Shown piece after piece: positions 16,041 through 25,189 of a stretch of DNA of 61,722 bases. Origin of the DNA: Acidobacteriota bacterium. Its GTDB lineage: Bacteria; Acidobacteriota; Blastocatellia; UBA7656. The stretch lies in NCBI GenBank assembly GCA_016201275.1, contig JACQDB010000025.1:1-61722 (forward strand), read 5' to 3'. Each line of letters starts with the position of its first letter. Positions within the stretch are counted from its first letter, which is position 1. The position numbers and the translations under genes are program-made. The notes under the pieces are model-generated. The model saw only the letters and a program-made list of their open reading frames with translations, was not told the DNA's origin and did no database searches.

Positions 16041-17980
16041 GTCTAGTGGAAGCCACTTGTCCCGCTTGCGGCGGGCCAATCACGTTCAAAACCGGTTCGT
16101 CCATCGTGGTGGTCTGCGACTATTGCAACTCGGCCATTGCTCGCGGCGATAAGAATCTGCAAGACCTGGGCAAAGTCGCTGACCTGGTGGATACCGGCTC
16201 GCCTCTCGATGTAGGTTTGTCGGGCGTCTATCAAGGCGTGCCGTTTCAATTGACCGGACGCGCTCAACTGGGTCATCAAGCGGGCGGCGTGTGGGATGAA
16301 TGGTACGCCCTGTTTGCCGATGGGCGCTGGGGGTGGCTGGCGGAAGCCCAAGGCCGTTTTTACATGACCTTTGCCAGACCGGTTGATCAGCGTTTGATTA
16401 TGCCTTTCGAGATGCTGCAACTTGGGCAGCCGATTCCCTCGCTGGGCGGCGCTGTGCCGCTGGTGGTTGCGGAAACCGGCGTCGCTACAGCGCTCGGCGC
16501 GAAAGGCGAAATTCCTTACGCTCTCATACCGGGCAGAAAATATTACTACGCTGATCTGTCGGGCGCGCATGGCGAATTCGCTACGCTTGATTACAGCGAC
16601 GTGCCACCCACGTTTTTTGCAGGCCGCGAAATTCCTCTGGAGATGCTCGGCTTTCCGGCTACGGCACGCGCCCCGGAACGCGAAGCCAAACGAGTCACCG
16701 CTAAACAATTGAACTGTCCGCAATGCGGTGGGCCTATGGCGTTGCGTGCGCCGGATGTGACCGAGCGCGTCGCCTGCCCGAATTGCGGTGCGCTGCTTGA
16801 TGTCAAAAGTTGGAAGTTCGAATATTTCAAAGCCCTGAAACCCGGTCGCGTAGTGCCGATTCTTCCCCTCGGTTCAAGCGGCGTTTTCAATGATGTGCAA
16901 TACACCTTGATCGGTTTCATGCAGCGCAGCGTCACCTTTGATCAGAAATATTTTTGGGAAGAGTATCTGCTCTATAATCCGCAGGTCGGCTTTCGCTGGC
17001 TGGTGCGTAGCGATGACCATTGGAATTTTGTGCAGGTGGTGTCACTTGGCGAAGTGATGGACAGCGGACGCAATGTGCGTTTTGGCGGCAAGAATTTTCG
17101 TATTTTTCAAGACACCGCTGCGACCGTTGAATATGTGGCCGGAGAATTTTATTGGCAGGTGACTTATGGCGAAAAAGTGCAGGCTGCCGATTTCATCGCC
17201 CCGCCGCTGATGTTGTCGCGGGAAATTTCGTTGAGCGCGGCGCAACAGAAAACCCCTAATGCTCCGAAGACCGGCGAAGTGAACTGGTCGCTCGGCACTT
17301 ATCTGCAACGCGACGAGGTGGAAAAGGCGTTTGGCATCAGCGGCCTGCCCAAGCCCAACAACATCGCGCCCAATCAGCCCTTCCTGCACAAGAAGATTTA
17401 CAAATACTGGTTGTGGTTTATGGTGGCGGCGCTGGTGCTGCTGATAATTTTCGGAGTCATCAGCCCCGACCGCAAAGTTTTCGAGCAGACTTATGTGCTT
17501 GACCCTTTGAAGAACCCCGATGATTCACAGGTGCGTTTCACCGACCCGTTTGAATTGAAAGCGTGGCAGAACATACGCATCACGGCGTCAGCCACTATTG
17601 ATAACACTTGGGTAGATGTGCAAGGCGATGTCATCAACAACGAGACCAATGAAAGCGAGGGATTTTCCCTGCCCATCGAGTATTATCATGGCGTGGATGA
17701 TGGCGAATCGTGGAGCGAAGGCAAGACCAGCAGCAACGATTATTTGTCGGCCATGCCCGCCGGACAATACATTCTCGGTTTGGATGTGCGCTGGGAAAAG
17801 ATTCAACAACCGATGACCATCACTGTCAAAGTCGAGCAGGGCGTTATGAACGGCGGCTATATCCTGCTAACTTTGGGGGTGCTGTCCATCTTGCCGTTTT
17901 TCGTGTTGATTTATCACTGGAGCTTCACGACGCGAAGATGGAAAGATAGCGATTTCAACCCGTATCAATCGTCTTCATAA
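16037..17980 (+). CDS. DUF4178 membrane protein with two zinc ribbons
   Basis: A 647-residue protein. The first zinc ribbon (CPACGG...CDYC, near residues 8-33) is followed by a DUF4178-type beta-rich domain with WDEWYALFADGRWGWLAEAQ. A second ribbon (CPQCGG...CPNC, near 225-250) precedes a second DUF4178-like domain with YFWEEYLLYNPQVGFRWLV. Two membrane helices lie near 457-475 and 605-629, enclosing a ~130-residue probably extracytoplasmic beta domain. ATG 16037 overlaps the AdoMetDC stop (ATGA); the frame stays open upstream but that part is antisense-like to nothing and encodes the repeat. Function is unknown. The coupling to an AdoMetDC-like enzyme suggests a shared SAM- or polyamine-related process. 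Confidence 0.8.
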   Translation: MSLVEATCPACGGPITFKTGSSIVVVCDYCNSAIARGDKNLQDLGKVADLVDTGSPLDVGLSGVYQGVPFQLTGRAQLGHQAGGVWDEWYALFADGRWGWLAEAQGRFYMTFARPVDQRLIMPFEMLQLGQPIPSLGGAVPLVVAETGVATALGAKGEIPYALIPGRKYYYADLSGAHGEFATLDYSDVPPTFFAGREIPLEMLGFPATARAPEREAKRVTAKQLNCPQCGGPMALRAPDVTERVACPNCGALLDVKSWKFEYFKALKPGRVVPILPLGSSGVFNDVQYTLIGFMQRSVTFDQKYFWEEYLLYNPQVGFRWLVRSDDHWNFVQVVSLGEVMDSGRNVRFGGKNFRIFQDTAATVEYVAGEFYWQVTYGEKVQAADFIAPPLMLSREISLSAAQQKTPNAPKTGEVNWSLGTYLQRDEVEKAFGISGLPKPNNIAPNQPFLHKKIYKYWLWFMVAALVLLIIFGVISPDRKVFEQTYVLDPLKNPDDSQVRFTDPFELKAWQNIRITASATIDNTWVDVQGDVINNETNESEGFSLPIEYYHGVDDGESWSEGKTSSNDYLSAMPAGQYILGLDVRWEKIQQPMTITVKVEQGVMNGGYILLTLGVLSILPFFVLIYHWSFTTRRWKDSDFNPYQSSS

Positions 17981-18074
17981 TATCGAACAGATGTTCGTAA
18001 TATCGAACAAGCGCATTCGTGCGTTACCGGCTTGAGAACTCGCCGCAGCGATGAAAAGCTTTGATAATGTAATT

Positions 18075-18174
18075 AGAGCGTGTCGCAGAATTCCAGTAAC
18101 CGCCCATATGTTGTAGATAGTCAAACCATCGCACACAATATCTGGATAAAACATCCATTCCTGCGCCACGCTCT
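18075..18174. repeat. ~100-bp element with imperfect 18-bp terminal inverted repeats
   Basis: AGAGCGTGTCGCAGAATT (18075-18092) is an imperfect reverse complement of ATTCCTGCGCCACGCTCT (18157-18174). The inner ~64 bp show no coding capacity. It could be a MITE or the remnant of an insertion sequence. Just upstream, at 17978-18012, CGAACA-GA-TGTTCG lies between two copies of TAATATCGAACA directly after the DUF4178 stop. Confidence 0.5.
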
Positions 18175-18201
18175 AGTTACTTAATAATTTGGTAAACGGC
18201 A

Positions 18202-18331
18202 GCGGCTTCGCGAAGCCGCGAATCAATGCCGCGAGTGAAGAGGTTCGGCTATCGTGCGAACCTCTTCACTCGCGAAGCCTGCGTATAGCCGCGCTCGCCG
18301 TGTTGCTGTTGCGTTGCGGCGAGCGCGGCTA
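18202..18331. repeat. Three adjacent perfect palindromes
   Basis: GCGGCTTCGCGAAGCCGC at 18202-18219 is an uninterrupted palindrome. Arms 18230-18247 and 18257-18274 (18 bp, CGCGAGTGAAG...) close a 9-nt loop. Arms 18286-18300 and 18317-18331 (TAGCCGCGCTCGCCG) close a 16-nt loop. They fill the space between the convergent ends of the DUF4178 and radical SAM genes and may act as bidirectional terminators or REP-type sites. Confidence 0.85.
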
Positions 18332-18349
18332 TGCTAAAGCCCGGCGACG

Positions 18350-19909
18350 TTAAATCGGTCTTTCGAGGTCGGTGTTCGGGCTGACGGCTTTCGGCAAGTG
18401 GCGCGCTTTGCGCCGATTGTTCAGCGCTTCCTTGACGAGCTTGAAGATGGTGTGGCGGTTTTGGGCAATCACTTTGAGCCAGGCAAGTTTGCCCATCTGC
18501 GGAAAATAGATGCCGCGAAAACACAAGCGCGCAATCAGTATGTTCAAGCGATGACCGAGTGGTTTATCGCGAATCGAATCCACGGCGGCAGCGATGGCTT
18601 CGGGGCTGTAGGAACTTGCCCAGGCGTGATTCACCTCTTCATGAGTTTGTTCGATGGTCATCTTCAGCGGCGTATGTGCCATCTTGTAGGGTTGAAAATC
18701 CAGCCAGTGCTGTGGCCGCGTCAAACGTCCTGCTACCGCCAACCGATCATACAGCGGCGTCGAAGGAAAGGGAATCAAAGTGCCAAACACCGGCAATCCC
18801 GCAGGCCAGGTGCGTATCTGTGCCAGTGTGCGGTCTGCCGCGCCGGGCTTGTCGTTATCCATACCAAAGATGAAGGAAGTGATGGCGTGAATATCGCGCT
18901 GCACCAGACGTTCCAGCACGCCTTTGTACTCGTCCGGTTTGTTGAAGCCTTTGTTGGCAATGGCTAGGTTGGCGGTGTCTATGGATTCCATGCCGATGAA
19001 AATCCATTTGCCGCCCGAAGCTGCAATCAGGTCAACCAATTCTTCGTCGCGCAGCAGATTGGCGCTGATCTGCGCCACCCAATTCATCTGCGCGCCAGCG
19101 GCGATAATATCGCGCAGCAAGGATTTGGTGCGTTTGACGTTGATGGCGAAATTATCATCAATGAAGAAGACGGCAATCTGACCGCCTTCCTGGTGGGCGC
19201 GGGCTTTCAAGCGCAGCATCTCTTCGACGACGCTTTCATTGGTGCGAAAGCGTATGGAGTCGCCGAAGAATCCAGTAACGGTGCAGAACTCGCAACCATA
19301 CGGGCAACCGCGTCCCGATTCAATCGGAATCAGACGAAAGCTGCCCCAACCATCGCCCAGACGTTTCAACAGAGGTTGAAAAAATTTGGGCACTAGATTG
19401 AATTGCGTCAAATCCATAGTCTCCCAAGGAATGGTCGGATACGGTTGCAGACTGGGCTTGCGTTCTTTGCCAGTTTCGTCAAGCGGCGCATAGGTGTCTT
19501 TGAGTTGGCCGCGTGCCGCATCGGCGACAATCTGCGGCCAGGTTTCGTCGGCTTCACCGAGGGCTACGGCATCGGCGTGGCGCGGTCCGCCTGTGCGTCC
19601 GAGCGCTTCGTCCGGCACTTCGGTGACGTGCGGGCCGCCCATCACCACCGGCACTCCGGCGGCGCGAATCGCATCGGCCATGCGATAGGCTTTCTGAATC
19701 ATACGGGTCATCGCGCCGATGCCGACCAAGCCGATGTTTTCTTCACGCACAAACCGTGCAATGCCTTCTTCGTCCATGCGCTGGGCATTGCCGTCAATCA
19801 ACACCACTTCATGTTCGGGTGGCGTCAACGACTTGAGCAGAAACATCCATAGGTGCGGCATGAAGTTGCGGGTGATGCCGTTGTCGGGATTAAAAAGTAA
19901 AATTTTCAT
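18350..19909 (-). CDS. B12-binding-domain radical SAM protein
   Basis: A 519-residue enzyme. The N-terminal cobalamin-binding-like Rossmann domain (about 1-140) includes EHEVVLIDGNAQ and VVMGGPHVTEVPDEAL, though it lacks a clear DxHxxG cobalamin motif. The radical SAM core has ESGRGCPYGCEFCTVTGFFG, whose three cysteines (CxxxCxxC) ligate a 4Fe-4S cluster. FFIDDNFAINVKR and a C-terminal DUF4070-like region follow. Members of this family perform radical methylations or rearrangements in lipid, hopanoid and natural-product pathways; the substrate is not evident. ATG 19909 follows AAGGAAC. It is a single gene without clear pathway partners. Confidence 0.85.
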   Translation of the reverse strand: MKILLFNPDNGITRNFMPHLWMFLLKSLTPPEHEVVLIDGNAQRMDEEGIARFVREENIGLVGIGAMTRMIQKAYRMADAIRAAGVPVVMGGPHVTEVPDEALGRTGGPRHADAVALGEADETWPQIVADAARGQLKDTYAPLDETGKERKPSLQPYPTIPWETMDLTQFNLVPKFFQPLLKRLGDGWGSFRLIPIESGRGCPYGCEFCTVTGFFGDSIRFRTNESVVEEMLRLKARAHQEGGQIAVFFIDDNFAINVKRTKSLLRDIIAAGAQMNWVAQISANLLRDEELVDLIAASGGKWIFIGMESIDTANLAIANKGFNKPDEYKGVLERLVQRDIHAITSFIFGMDNDKPGAADRTLAQIRTWPAGLPVFGTLIPFPSTPLYDRLAVAGRLTRPQHWLDFQPYKMAHTPLKMTIEQTHEEVNHAWASSYSPEAIAAAVDSIRDKPLGHRLNILIARLCFRGIYFPQMGKLAWLKVIAQNRHTIFKLVKEALNNRRKARHLPKAVSPNTDLERPI

Positions 19910-20450
19910 AAGTTCCTTTCTTGCTAACGAACGATTCGTGATGCTGTCAGACGGTGTTCTTCCTGCATCAAGCGGACAGTGCGGTGCGGCGGTGAATCCG
20001 GCGGCGGCTGGAAGCGTACTTCATAGGCTTCGGCATGATCCGGCGGATTGCGACGCTCAGTGCTGCGGCGGTTTTTCAGCGCACACTTCTATTGACGCAT
20101 CGCGGAAATTCACTGGTGCTGGCAATCCGACAATTCTCTATACGCCGTCGGCAGACGGCATCGTACTGTTGATGATTAGTTATGGACGTTCGACTGCCGC
20201 TTATGGTCAGGTGATTAATTCGTCCGGAGCCGTGATGAAGAGAAATCCGCTTGCGTTTAACCGGTGCCTCAATGTGTTATCCAGCCACAGAGGTTTGACG
20301 AATTCAGCCTATCGGTCCCCTCTTGCAAGGCAACTGGCGGCACAAGGCATTTCTTCGTGTAGATTGGCCTGGTGTCGGAAGTTGTGAATGCAAATATTCA
20401 GCAGGGCGCAGTATAGCATATGTTTGATGACAAACATAAAGGCAATTGGC
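19910..20450. other. 541-bp intergenic region, possible gene remnant
   Basis: Between a minus-strand radical SAM gene (whose promoter must lie here) and the 3' end of the Crp-type gene. Plus-strand bases ~20090-20250 translate to a short stretch that looks protein-like (GNPTILYTPSADGIVLLMIS), but there is no start, ribosome-binding site or recognisable family. It may be a decayed gene fragment. Confidence 0.25.
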
Positions 20451-21170
20451 TTAGTAGCCAAGCCCTATGCGATTGAACTCGGCTTTGCTGATGCGATAAC
20501 AATCACAGGCGGTCGCCATCAGGCGTTGGCTGTCCAACACCGAAACGTGACCACGGCTATAGCGAATCAAGCCGGCCTTCTGCAAAAGCCCTGCGGCAAG
20601 CGTGACATCCGAGCGTCGCGCTCCCAACATACTGGCGATGAATTCATGCGTGAGATACAACTCATCGGAACTGGTGCGATCCCGAATCATCAGCAACCAG
20701 CGACAGAAGCGTTCCTGTATGGGATGAATGCGATTGCACACGGCGGTGCGTGCGACCTGTATAAACAGGCCGTGCATATATTGCAGCAGCAGATGGTGCA
20801 ATGCGCCATGGCGGTTGAATTCGGTCATCAAAGCCGTAGTCTTGATCTTCATCGCGCCGTCCGCTCCTTGCACGACCGATTGATAAGGCAGCGTTTTGAT
20901 GCCTGCAATAATGCAGATTCCGGTCATCCCTTCGCTGCCCACCATGCCGACTTCAATGGTCGAATCATTTGCCGTATTCCAGATGAATGACACCACGCTT
21001 TTGATGGGGAAATAGACATAGCGGATGGTCTCATCCGCCGCATAAAGGATGTCGCCCAATTGCAAAGACACGGGCTTGAGATCAGGCAACAGGCGCTGAT
21101 AATCGCTGTCGGGCAGCGACGCGAGGATGCGGTTTTCCGATAATAAAGCGAGCTTGCGATGTCGCAACAT
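20451..21170 (-). CDS. Crp/Fnr-family transcriptional regulator
   Basis: A 239-residue DNA-binding protein. The cyclic-nucleotide-binding-like beta barrel covers about 12-130 (LQLGDILYAADETIRYVYFP, EVGMVGSEGMTG). The long dimer helix contains RTAVCNRIHPIQERFCRWLL. A Crp-type winged helix follows (LYLTHEFIASMLGARRSDVT). The phosphate-binding cassette of true cAMP receptors is not conserved and there is no N-terminal Fnr cysteine cluster, so the effector is unknown. ATG 21170 has AGAGGC upstream. Genes of this subtype are common in soil bacteria. The neighbouring envelope cluster (21649-24839) is a possible target but that is conjecture. Confidence 0.85.
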   Translation of the reverse strand: MLRHRKLALLSENRILASLPDSDYQRLLPDLKPVSLQLGDILYAADETIRYVYFPIKSVVSFIWNTANDSTIEVGMVGSEGMTGICIIAGIKTLPYQSVVQGADGAMKIKTTALMTEFNRHGALHHLLLQYMHGLFIQVARTAVCNRIHPIQERFCRWLLMIRDRTSSDELYLTHEFIASMLGARRSDVTLAAGLLQKAGLIRYSRGHVSVLDSQRLMATACDCYRISKAEFNRIGLGY

Positions 21171-21648
21171 TCAGAGCCTCTTTCTGCGTAACGCTGACCT
21201 CTGGCATGGTCAGCCAACCTCGACTGCATCGAAGAGAAAGCGATGGATAACCTCTCTTCACTTCTGGAAACAGCCGCTGCTGAACAGAGATAAAGAGTAC
21301 CCGGTTGATGACAGACACCCATAAAAGTTTGCAGGTAGCACCGGAAGGAATAAGTCTAACCATACACGGCTTCCGGCTTTCCTGATAGCTCAATCGGGTT
21401 TTCGCGCCAAAATAAATTGGTAGTGGCGCAAGGCCGCAACTCAAGCACCTGCGAAAGCTCAATGGCGTGCTGCCCGTGCAAGAATAATTGCGCCTTCCAT
21501 CGTCGGCTGTCAGGTATTTTTAACTATGTTCTTTATTGCACTGAAATTCATTGCCAATTAGCGTAGCATGAAATAGCAACCGGGTTGTTGAGAAAGGCGT
21601 TGGCACACTCGAACCGGTCAATGCGAATAAAGGCACTGGAGGTGCATT
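21171..21648. other. 478-bp divergent spacer
   Basis: Holds the promoters of the minus-strand Crp-type gene and the plus-strand DUF5670 gene. Frames crossing it on either strand have no ribosome-binding site and no recognisable sequence. TTGGCACACTCG at ~21599 resembles a sigma-54 -24 box but the required GC at -12 is missing. Confidence 0.4.
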
Positions 21649-21798
21649 ATGATTTGGACAATCTTTATTATTCTTCTGGTTCTGTGGTTGCTGGGGATGA
21701 TCGGCCATGTTGGTGGCGGCTTGATTCATCTGTTGCTGGTAGTGGCGGCCATCGTTTTGGTCGTCAATCTGCTCGGTGGCCGCCGAAGAATTATCTAG
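21649..21798 (+). CDS. Lmo0937-family (DUF5670) small membrane protein
   Basis: A 49-residue protein starting MIWTIFIILLVLWLLGMIGH and ending NLLGGRRRII. Two hydrophobic segments flank a glycine-rich turn (GHVGGGLIH), the typical shape of the lmo0937/DUF5670 family. It follows an excellent GGAGG with 7-nt spacing. Function is unknown; relatives are often near stress and envelope genes, as here, where a peptidoglycan-binding protein, a GlsB/YeaQ protein and a YggT protein follow on the same strand. Confidence 0.85.
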   Translation: MIWTIFIILLVLWLLGMIGHVGGGLIHLLLVVAAIVLVVNLLGGRRRII

Positions 21799-22020
21799 CG
21801 CACTCACCTCAATCGCCCATTCTTACTGCCGGGAACGCCCGAAGGCGATCCTGCATAACATCCGCAGCGATCATTCTGCGGATGCCATCAACCCTCTCGA
21901 CGCAATATCAAAGGCGTATAGGAAAAATTGATAGAGAACGCGGCGCGTCGCAGGGCTAGATATGCAGCAAGCCTTGCGGGACGCGCCATGAAAAAACAGC
22001 AATAAAAGGAGAAGTTCATT

Positions 22021-23898
22021 ATGAATAAATATTATCAAAGGATGATCAGTTTCGGTTTGTCACTGGCGCTGATGTTGGCCGTAGTTGCGTTGGCAAGCGG
22101 ACAACCGCTTGCCGCCACGGTGCCTGTAGGCACTATCATTGCGCTCAAGATGGACACTTACGTGAGTTCGGATTCTTCGCAGGTCGGGGATCGTTTTACC
22201 GCAACCGTCTTTCGTGCGGTAAGTGTAGATGGTCGCACGGTTGTGCCGGTTGGAGCGAAGGTCGAAGGCCACGTCACCAGTGTGACCCCGGCAGAGCGCG
22301 GCAGCAAAGCCGGAACCCTTGCCGTAGCCTTTGACAGAATCATTCTTGCCAACGGCAGTTCGATTCCCGTGGATGGCACGCTGACGACGCTCAACGAAGA
22401 AGGGCGACGCAAGATCGAACAGGACATCAGCGCTGAAGATCGCATTTCAGGCGGCAGCCGGACACGCCGTGCTGTGATCTTCATCGGTGGCGGCGCGGGC
22501 GCAGGGGCGGTAATCGGCGCAGTGACCGGGGGCGGCCAGGGCGCGGCAGTGGGCGCAGGGGTCGGCGCGGTGCTTGGCACCATAGGCGTATTTCTAGGCA
22601 AAGGCGAGAAGGCCGAAGTGCAGCCCGGCAGCGAATTCGGAATGATGGTGGAACGCTCCTTCACGGCTGACACCAGCACCGTCAATGTCGCCGGTGATCG
22701 AGTCTTTCACGATGGTGATTACAACAGCGGAGCGCCCTCGCAAACTATTTTGACTTCGGTTGATGCGATACGCTCGGCGCAGGCCGCGCTTCGTAACCGT
22801 GGCTTCTATGAAGGTCCGCTCAATGGCGCAATGAATCAGGCCACACGCGCCGCGATTCGCAATTTTCAGCACGACCGCAATCTTAGTGTCAGCGGCGATT
22901 TGGATACGGCAACCGCGCAGGCGCTGGGCATCTCGACCGATGTTGACAATCCGCCGCCGCCGAATGTTTTTACCTCGGCGGAAACCATTCGCTACGCCCA
23001 AACTACGCTCAGGGATCGCGGCTATTACAACGGCCAGATCAACGGCCAGATGACCACGGCGACGCACACGGCGATTCGCCAGCTACAGCAAAATAATAAT
23101 CTGCCGGTTAACGGCGACCTGGATATGCGAACGGCGCAACTGCTCGGCATCGTCAGCGAAGCCGGATACGAAGCCAAGCCGATTGACATCGTCAACCCTC
23201 GCGCCGAACGCCTTGACCGCGATTCGATTCGCATCAGCATGGATGTTCACACTCAAGGCAGCGGCTGGGAAATTTTTGTCAATCGCTTTGTGACCGGCAA
23301 CACCCTGCACGTTTATGTGCGCGGCACGCCGTCGCCATATACTCAGGGAACGACCACCGACCATCGCCCGTTCACCGAGACCTACAAGAATCTGGCCAAT
23401 GTAACCCGCGTCAACATTCACGGGCCGCAACGAGATTTTACCGTTGACTTGCTCGGTGGCAGCACAACCGGCGGCACGACTGGCGGCACGACCGGCGGCA
23501 CCAGCATCGGCAATCCTCGACAAATCGCTACGCTTGCGCTGCGTCTGTTGCAGAGTTATCAGCGGGATTTGAATATTCGCAATAATCGCGGCCAGATCAC
23601 TTTTGACAGTCGCCGCAATCTGGAGCAGAACGAAGTGCAAATCTTGTCGCAGCTCAACAGCCTACAGGCGGCGGCGCAACTCTATTATCAGTTGACCGTT
23701 TCGATCACTGACCCGGATGCCGTCAGAGGCGGAGCCGAGGCGTTGGTCCGACAGGCGCGTTTGCTGGAGCGACTGATGAAGCGCTACACGCAGTTGACGC
23801 TTTCGGCAACCGTGAGCGCCGACTGGCAGCGTTTACAAGCCGAGTTGGCGCAAATCAATGTGACCGACGCCAACCCGGATAACGAAATCATCCGCTAG
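22021..23898 (+). CDS. Secreted protein with two peptidoglycan-binding domains
   Basis: A 625-residue exported protein. A signal peptide covers about 1-32. An N-terminal beta domain follows (PVGTIIALKMDTYVSS, VPVGAKVEGHV), then a glycine-rich, glycine-zipper-like segment (~155-195). Two PG_binding_1 repeats lie near 245-305 and 315-375, each with the pattern IR.AQ..LR.RG.Y.G..NG......T..AIR..Q. A beta domain rich in charged residues comes next, then a (GGT) linker repeat and a C-terminal helical domain. ATG 22021 has AAAGGAGAAG upstream and the gene ends in a strong terminator. It likely coats or anchors to the cell wall. No catalytic motif is visible. Confidence 0.8.
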   Translation: MNKYYQRMISFGLSLALMLAVVALASGQPLAATVPVGTIIALKMDTYVSSDSSQVGDRFTATVFRAVSVDGRTVVPVGAKVEGHVTSVTPAERGSKAGTLAVAFDRIILANGSSIPVDGTLTTLNEEGRRKIEQDISAEDRISGGSRTRRAVIFIGGGAGAGAVIGAVTGGGQGAAVGAGVGAVLGTIGVFLGKGEKAEVQPGSEFGMMVERSFTADTSTVNVAGDRVFHDGDYNSGAPSQTILTSVDAIRSAQAALRNRGFYEGPLNGAMNQATRAAIRNFQHDRNLSVSGDLDTATAQALGISTDVDNPPPPNVFTSAETIRYAQTTLRDRGYYNGQINGQMTTATHTAIRQLQQNNNLPVNGDLDMRTAQLLGIVSEAGYEAKPIDIVNPRAERLDRDSIRISMDVHTQGSGWEIFVNRFVTGNTLHVYVRGTPSPYTQGTTTDHRPFTETYKNLANVTRVNIHGPQRDFTVDLLGGSTTGGTTGGTTGGTSIGNPRQIATLALRLLQSYQRDLNIRNNRGQITFDSRRNLEQNEVQILSQLNSLQAAAQLYYQLTVSITDPDAVRGGAEALVRQARLLERLMKRYTQLTLSATVSADWQRLQAELAQINVTDANPDNEIIR

Positions 23899-23909
23899 GC
23901 GAAATCCAA

Positions 23910-23945
23910 AAGGGGAGGAGAGGAAAAATCCTCCCCTTACTTTTT
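23910..23945 (+). terminator. Rho-independent terminator
   Basis: AAGGGGAGGA (23910-23919) and TCCTCCCCTT (23929-23938) form a 10-bp stem with a 9-nt loop, followed by ACTTTTTAC. It ends the peptidoglycan-binding gene and separates it from the GlsB gene. Confidence 0.85.
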
Positions 23946-23998
23946 ACTCGTATTGATTTCGTCGGTGGTGACGCGGTTCAACAGAAACGGAAGAGACC

Positions 23999-24283
23999 AT
24001 GAATTTGACCATAGAAAGTTTCATCATACTGCTGCTGGTCGCCGGAGTGATAGGGGCGATTGGGCAAAAGCTTACGGGGTATTCGCGCGGCGGTTGCCTG
24101 ACTTCCATCGCGCTCGGCTTCATCGGCGCTTTGCTTGGTAGTTGGGCTGTCAAGCAATTCAACTTACCGGAAATTTATACCTTGAAAGTTGCCCATACCA
24201 GTTTCCCGATTATCTGGGCGATTATCGGCGCGGCGGTATTTGTTGGCGTTTTGGGTTTGCTGACCCGACGCCGGATGCTCTGA
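23999..24283 (+). CDS. GlsB/YeaQ/YmgE-family stress-response membrane protein
   Basis: A 94-residue transglycosylase-associated-type membrane protein. Three hydrophobic helices are interrupted by the family signature GYSRGGCLTSIALGFIGALLG. A paralogue is at 46680-46994 (shared GGCL-x-SIALGFIG and SFPIIW/AFPIIW). ATG 23999 is preceded by a modest CGGAAGAG. The YggT-family gene follows 28 bp downstream, so the two are probably co-transcribed. Homologues rise under envelope or general stress, but no biochemical activity is established. Confidence 0.9.
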   Translation: MNLTIESFIILLLVAGVIGAIGQKLTGYSRGGCLTSIALGFIGALLGSWAVKQFNLPEIYTLKVAHTSFPIIWAIIGAAVFVGVLGLLTRRRML

Positions 24284-24311
24284 AGCGCAGCCCATCGAAA
24301 GGAGAATTGTG

Positions 24312-24839
24312 ATGACACCAGATGAGGACACCAACAAGGTGCTGTTAGACGAAGAGCGGCGTCAGGCTTCGCATCAAGAGGTCAAAGCCACTATTGATGG
24401 CGATGTCAATGCCCGCATACAACAGGAGTCGGCGCGTACCAAGCCGGAGGAATCGGCAGCGGTTGCCGAGGTGGCCAGCAAATTGAAACAGCAGGCCGTG
24501 CAGGAAGCGATAGATATGGAACGCGAGACCGGACGCGGCAGAGTCGCCGCCCGCCTGTCCCAATTTGTAGATTATCTTTTCTATCTTATCTACGGACTGA
24601 TTGGCCTCGAATTCCTGCTTCGCTTGATGGGAGCGCGAACCGGCAACGGCTTCGTGCAATTCATCGGCGGCGTCACGCGACCGCTGCTTGCGCCGTTTGA
24701 ACGCATCGTGCCGACGGCCTCGAACGGCGCGAATCAAATCGTCTTTTCGTACCTGCTGGCGCTGATCGTTTATGTCTTGCTTCATCTGGCTGTCAATGGC
24801 TTGTTTCGCTTAGTCGCGCACCGCAAGGTAACGGTTTAA
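24312..24839 (+). CDS. YggT-family membrane protein
   Basis: A 175-residue protein. The N-terminal ~85 residues are charged and probably cytosolic or coiled (EERRQASHQEVKA, VASKLKQQAVQEAID). The C-terminal part has two hydrophobic helices around LMGARTGNGFVQFIGGVTRP followed by LLAPFERIVP, the recognisable YggT core. ATG 24312 has GGAGAA at the right distance; an in-frame GTG three bases earlier is less likely. It lies 28 bp after the GlsB gene. YggT proteins are linked to osmotic tolerance and division-related envelope functions. Confidence 0.8.
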   Translation: MTPDEDTNKVLLDEERRQASHQEVKATIDGDVNARIQQESARTKPEESAAVAEVASKLKQQAVQEAIDMERETGRGRVAARLSQFVDYLFYLIYGLIGLEFLLRLMGARTGNGFVQFIGGVTRPLLAPFERIVPTASNGANQIVFSYLLALIVYVLLHLAVNGLFRLVAHRKVTV

Positions 24840-25189
24840 GGCCGAAGTCAAAATCGCATATAGCGAATTTCATTTTGCCCACGATCACAAGGCTTTGTTT
24901 AGAGATAGTTTTGCCCACTGGAACAAATGATCCAAGACCGCCTCTACACAGCGAACGGCTCATTTTGTTTTGCCCGCCATATGGTCTTGATTGCGGCGTT
25001 TGTGCGGCGTGCCAACAATGTTGTAGAGGCGTTGCCCACGCTGTCTGTTAAAGGGCGGTCGTACCGGGAACGCAGACCTCCTTGTCTGCCCCTTCAATCA
25101 TGCGAATAGAAGGTTCGCTCCCAGTTTGAAAATATTGCCACTGGCGTGAAGGCGGGATGACTCTTCTCCTTGCTCTACTACCAACCACC
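24840..25189. other. 350-bp intergenic region with a dispersed repeat
   Basis: No gene. Bases 24858-24884 (ATATAGCGAATTTCATTTTG...) are the near-exact inverted copy of 45089-45114, differing by one indel and one substitution. GCAGAC-CTCCTT-GTCTGC near 25074 is a small palindrome. The stretch separates the convergent YggT and GNAT genes. Confidence 0.5.

Noticed and set aside
20388-20990. 200-codon plus-strand frame
   Set aside because: Antisense to the Crp/Fnr-family gene, whose domains are clear.
21599-21620. Sigma-54 promoter ahead of the DUF5670 gene
   Set aside because: TTGGCAC is present but the GC dinucleotide at the -12 position is absent.
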